A stretch of 16,272 nt of DNA, from positions 1 through 16,272 of the forward strand of contig CAMLPZ010000063.1 in assembly GCA_946482045.1 (NCBI GenBank), written 5' to 3'. The translations under genes and the position numbers were made by a program. The DNA comes from an uncultured Asticcacaulis sp. (GTDB lineage: Bacteria > Pseudomonadota > Alphaproteobacteria > Caulobacterales > Caulobacteraceae). Positions within the stretch are counted from its first letter, which is position 1. Every line of letters starts with the position of its first letter. Shown in pieces: positions 14,896 through 16,272 of this stretch. A model generated the notes under the pieces. That model was not told the DNA's origin. It searched no databases and saw only the letters and a list, made by a program, of their open reading frames with translations.

Positions 14896-14937
14896 ATCCT
14901 CGACGATCGAGGATTTCTAAAGTCTCGTAGGGCGAGA
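14896..14937 (-). other. Tandem stem-loops in the leader of the 42-residue ORF
   Basis: ATCCTCG/CGAGGAT (14896-14902 and 14908-14914, loop 5 nt) and TCTCG/CGAGA (14923-14927 and 14933-14937, loop 5 nt) lie side by side. On the minus strand they precede the ribosome site of the small ORF. Their role is unknown. Confidence 0.4.
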
Positions 14938-15006
14938 GAATCACCCTGGCTCAATGTACCCACAAGGCAAAGCCAAGATGAATGCCCTTAACCACCTAAA
15001 TTGCGA

Positions 15007-15096
15007 CTTTCCACAAACGAGAATTCACAGTCTGTGGATAGTGGGGATGACATGTTCCTATCTCCAATCTCAAGACAATTTTTCCGTTGTGGATCA
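15007..15096. promoter_or_regulatory. Cluster of DnaA-box-like 9-mers
   Basis: Relative to TTATCCACA or its complement TGTGGATAA: CTTTCCACA (15007-15015, two mismatches), TGTGGATAG (15033-15041, one) and TGTGGATCA (15088-15096, one) lie within 90 bp of AT-rich DNA. This could be an origin or a DnaA-bound regulatory region of a mobile element, or chance. Confidence 0.3.
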
Positions 15097-15292
15097 CGGT
15101 TTGTACCAGCGCTCGGAAGAGGCCGCATCCCTGACAGATTTGATATCCAGTAGATAATCCAACTCCGTTTAGGCACCGACGAATCGGTGTCCTGTCAGTC
15201 TGTGCTGCCGGGTTTAATGCGTTTTTTATTTTTATTATTGATCCGATGTTCAGCTATCGGCGGTGGTGAGCCTGGCGCCTGAATAAAAAGCC

Positions 15293-15329
15293 AAAAAAAC
15301 ACTCAATTTCGTAAGTTTTCATTGAGTGT
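15293..15329 (-). terminator. Strong intrinsic terminator, minus strand
   Basis: ACACTCAAT (15299-15307) and ATTGAGTGT (15321-15329) form a perfect 9-bp stem with a 13-nt loop. On the minus strand the stem is followed by seven T residues (complement of 15293-15299). It would end a transcript entering from the right of the window, where no intact minus-strand gene is visible. Confidence 0.75.
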
Positions 15330-15372
15330 CTATTCCCGCATATTCTGACGAGGGTATGAAATTGGCGTCGTC

Positions 15373-15426
15373 GGAGTGTTTCGCGCTCCGAGCTCCGGCC
15401 GGTTAGACCGGCGGGTTTTGCTTTTT
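15373..15426 (+). terminator. Tandem hairpins with T-rich tail, plus strand
   Basis: GGAGTG/CGCTCC (15373-15378, 15384-15389) is followed by GCCGGT-TAG-ACCGGC (15398-15412), then GGGTTTTGCTTTTT to 15426. This looks like an intrinsic terminator or attenuator. It sits directly before the ribosome site (AGGA, 15428-15431) of the next ORF, so it may control that gene rather than end an upstream one. Confidence 0.55.
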
Positions 15427-15438
15427 CAGGACATCGTC

Positions 15439-15734
15439 ATGCAAAAACGAAGAAATCGCCGCTGGCGAGATCGCGCGTCTGCGCACCGGCAGCCCCAAAA
15501 ATGATGGTTACGGAGGCGGGCTTTGCGGGTGTCGCGCCGTTTCAAGACACCCAATGGCCGAACGGTGAGGTGGTGGTGAAAGTTTACTTCCGGCATGACA
15601 ACCATGGCTTCGTCAGCTGCGTCCCGTGTAAGGGCTACGTCGTTCGCGCCAAGTTAAAACCGACGGCACCGAAGGTCATGGCTGAAGAATTCGACGATTT
15701 CGATGATGGTGATATCGAAGCCACATTGGACTGA
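15439..15734 (+). pseudogene. DUF2158 (YodC)-like small ORF with two frameshifts
   Basis: AGGA (15428-15431) lies 7 nt before ATG 15439. From this start the frame closes after 21 codons, but removing one A from each of two A5 runs (about 15443-15447 and 15496-15500) gives a continuous product of about 97 residues. It would start MQNEEIAAGEIARLRTGSPK and continue through MMVTEAGFAGVA to an acidic ending EFDDFDDGDIEATLD. The part GEIARLRTGSPKMMVTE resembles the DUF2158/YodC pattern (GDVV-LKSGGP-MTV); this is a weak match. The last 77 residues (15501-15734) stay open and may be translated on their own. Either this is a decayed gene, the A runs are sequencing errors, or the runs are slippage sites. 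The neighbouring broken terminase gene favours decay. Confidence 0.5.
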
Positions 15735-16060
15735 CTCCGCAAGCTCGCCTTCGTCCAAGAGTTCTTGGTTGACCTCAACGGTGCCGCCGCTGCTCGCCGG
15801 GCAGGTTATGTGGCTTCGTCGGCAAAGCGTGGGCGGCGCGGCTGCTGTCAGAGCCGCTGGTCTAGGAGGCGATTGCAGAGGCCATGGCGGAACGCAGCAA
15901 GTACTGAGATCACTTAGGACGCCGTTTTGCGCGAACTCGCCAAGGTCGCCTTCACCAGCCTGTCGGACGCACCGAATGGGGTGTCAAGGAAATCGCCTTC
16001 GGCTTCATCGAAGGCGGCAAGCGCCTTTCGGCCGCTAAGGTCGCTCAGCGCATCATAAGG
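15731..16060 (+). pseudogene. Phage terminase small subunit, degraded
   Basis: Pieces in order match a terminase small subunit: LTPQAR (15731-15748), FVQEFLVDLNGAAAARRAGY and SSAKR (15750-15830), WAARLLSEPLV then a TAG (15863-15865), EAIAEAMAERSK ending at a TGA (15905-15907), TEIT, a TAG (15915-15917), DAVLRELAKVAFTSLSD (to about 15968), and TEWGVKEIAFGF (from 15971). The frame changes at least four times, so the gene cannot make an intact protein. In phages this subunit recognises packaging sites and recruits the large terminase. This is a remnant of a prophage or related island. The last frame stays open to the window end, but its residues after about 16060 look unlike a terminase. Confidence 0.7.
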
Positions 16061-16159
16061 CCGCAGCCGGGACCACAGGCGATGTTCCTGTCCAGTCCGG
16101 CTGATATCGCCCAATGGTGTTGTGGCTGGCGCTCGTGCAATCTTCCAGCGGAAGTCGTC

Positions 16160-16272
16160 TCAGAATTTCGGCAGGCGCATTTCCGATTTCGCGGCGGGTG
16201 TCGGCTCATCGACAGCTGCCATGGCCGGGTCGCTGATGCTGTGAGCGCCTGTCTCAACCCGCCCGGCAAAGC
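16160..16272 (-). CDS. Possible C-terminal end of an unknown protein (partial)
   Basis: On the minus strand a frame enters from the right edge and ends at TGA (complement of 16160-16162). Its 36 residues end AAVDEPTPAAKSEMRLPKF, which has the composition of a natural C-terminus. No family can be named from so little. The same frame reopens after the stop down to about 15914, where it faces the terminase remnant. A plus-strand frame is open here as well, so this could be a shadow. Confidence 0.25.
   Translation of the reverse strand, partial: FAGRVETGAHSISDPAMAAVDEPTPAAKSEMRLPKF

Larger units (their letters stand above)
14874..15438. other. AT-rich non-coding region with hairpins and terminators
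   Basis: About 565 bases lack a convincing gene. They hold tandem hairpins (14896-14937), three DnaA-box-like 9-mers (15007-15096), an 8-bp hairpin with a CGAA loop containing a GAATC site (15172-15191), a minus-strand intrinsic terminator (15293-15329) and a plus-strand tandem hairpin with T tail (15373-15426). GC content drops clearly here compared with the flagellar genes, which suggests foreign DNA. Confidence 0.55.

Noticed and set aside
15172..15191. tRNA or attachment-site remnant at the hairpin near 15.18 kb
   Set aside because: The 8-bp stem with a CGAA loop is not part of a cloverleaf, and no direct repeats that would mark an attachment site were seen.
15356..15406. 17-codon ORF that could be a leader peptide, its stop in the loop of the second hairpin
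   Set aside because: GAGGG is only 1 nt from the ATG, too close to serve as a ribosome site, and the peptide has no run of regulatory codons.

Overview
The window looks like chromosomal DNA from a Caulobacteraceae alphaproteobacterium. The evidence is the order flgE-sciP-fliF-fliG-flbE-fliN-flbD-flhA, the Caulobacter-type regulators SciP and FlbD, CtrA-type TTAA-N7-TTAA boxes, and GANTC (CcrM) sites upstream of flagellar genes. GC content is high across the genes. Asticcacaulis is a reasonable guess at genus, but I cannot prove it from the sequence.

Layout. Positions 1-141 are the 3' end of flgE (hook). sciP (366-650), a CtrA-antagonising regulator, follows. A CtrA-box promoter region leads into the operon fliF-fliG-flbE-fliN-flbD (1000-6289), which encodes the MS ring, the rotor/switch proteins FliG and FliN, the FliH-like FlbE, and the sigma54 activator FlbD. 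Two related palindromic intergenic repeats interrupt the cluster: a 34-bp perfect inverted repeat inside a composite element between fliG and flbE, and a second copy after flbD. Next comes a divergent, non-flagellar pair: a DUF1989 (urea-carboxylase-associated type) gene on the minus strand and a YqcI/YcgG (GntA-like, heme-dependent N-oxygenase family) gene on the plus strand. flhA (8131-10230, export gate) follows and ends at an intrinsic terminator. A DUF4282 membrane protein is next. Then, on the minus strand, come fliI (export ATPase), fliJ (its stalk/chaperone partner) and a GH10 endo-xylanase with a Tat-like signal peptide placed 7 nt behind fliJ.

From about 13.9 kb to the end the character changes. 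Coding density is low, and there are AT-rich stretches, several hairpins and terminators, a cluster of DnaA-box-like 9-mers, and small orphan ORFs. It ends in decayed phage-type genes: a DUF2158-like ORF with two A-run frameshifts, and a terminase small subunit pseudogene with at least four frame changes and two stops. This looks like the eroded edge of a prophage or other mobile island beside the flagellar locus.

How the genes work together (family knowledge): CtrA activates early (class II) flagellar promoters such as fliF and SciP limits CtrA activity. FliF, FliG and FliN build the basal body. FlhA, FliI, FliJ and FlbE/FliH export flagellar subunits. FlbD couples basal-body completion to sigma54-dependent late genes. 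The DUF1989/GntA-like pair and the xylanase are metabolic passengers; the xylanase shares a strand, and probably a transcript, with fliIJ.
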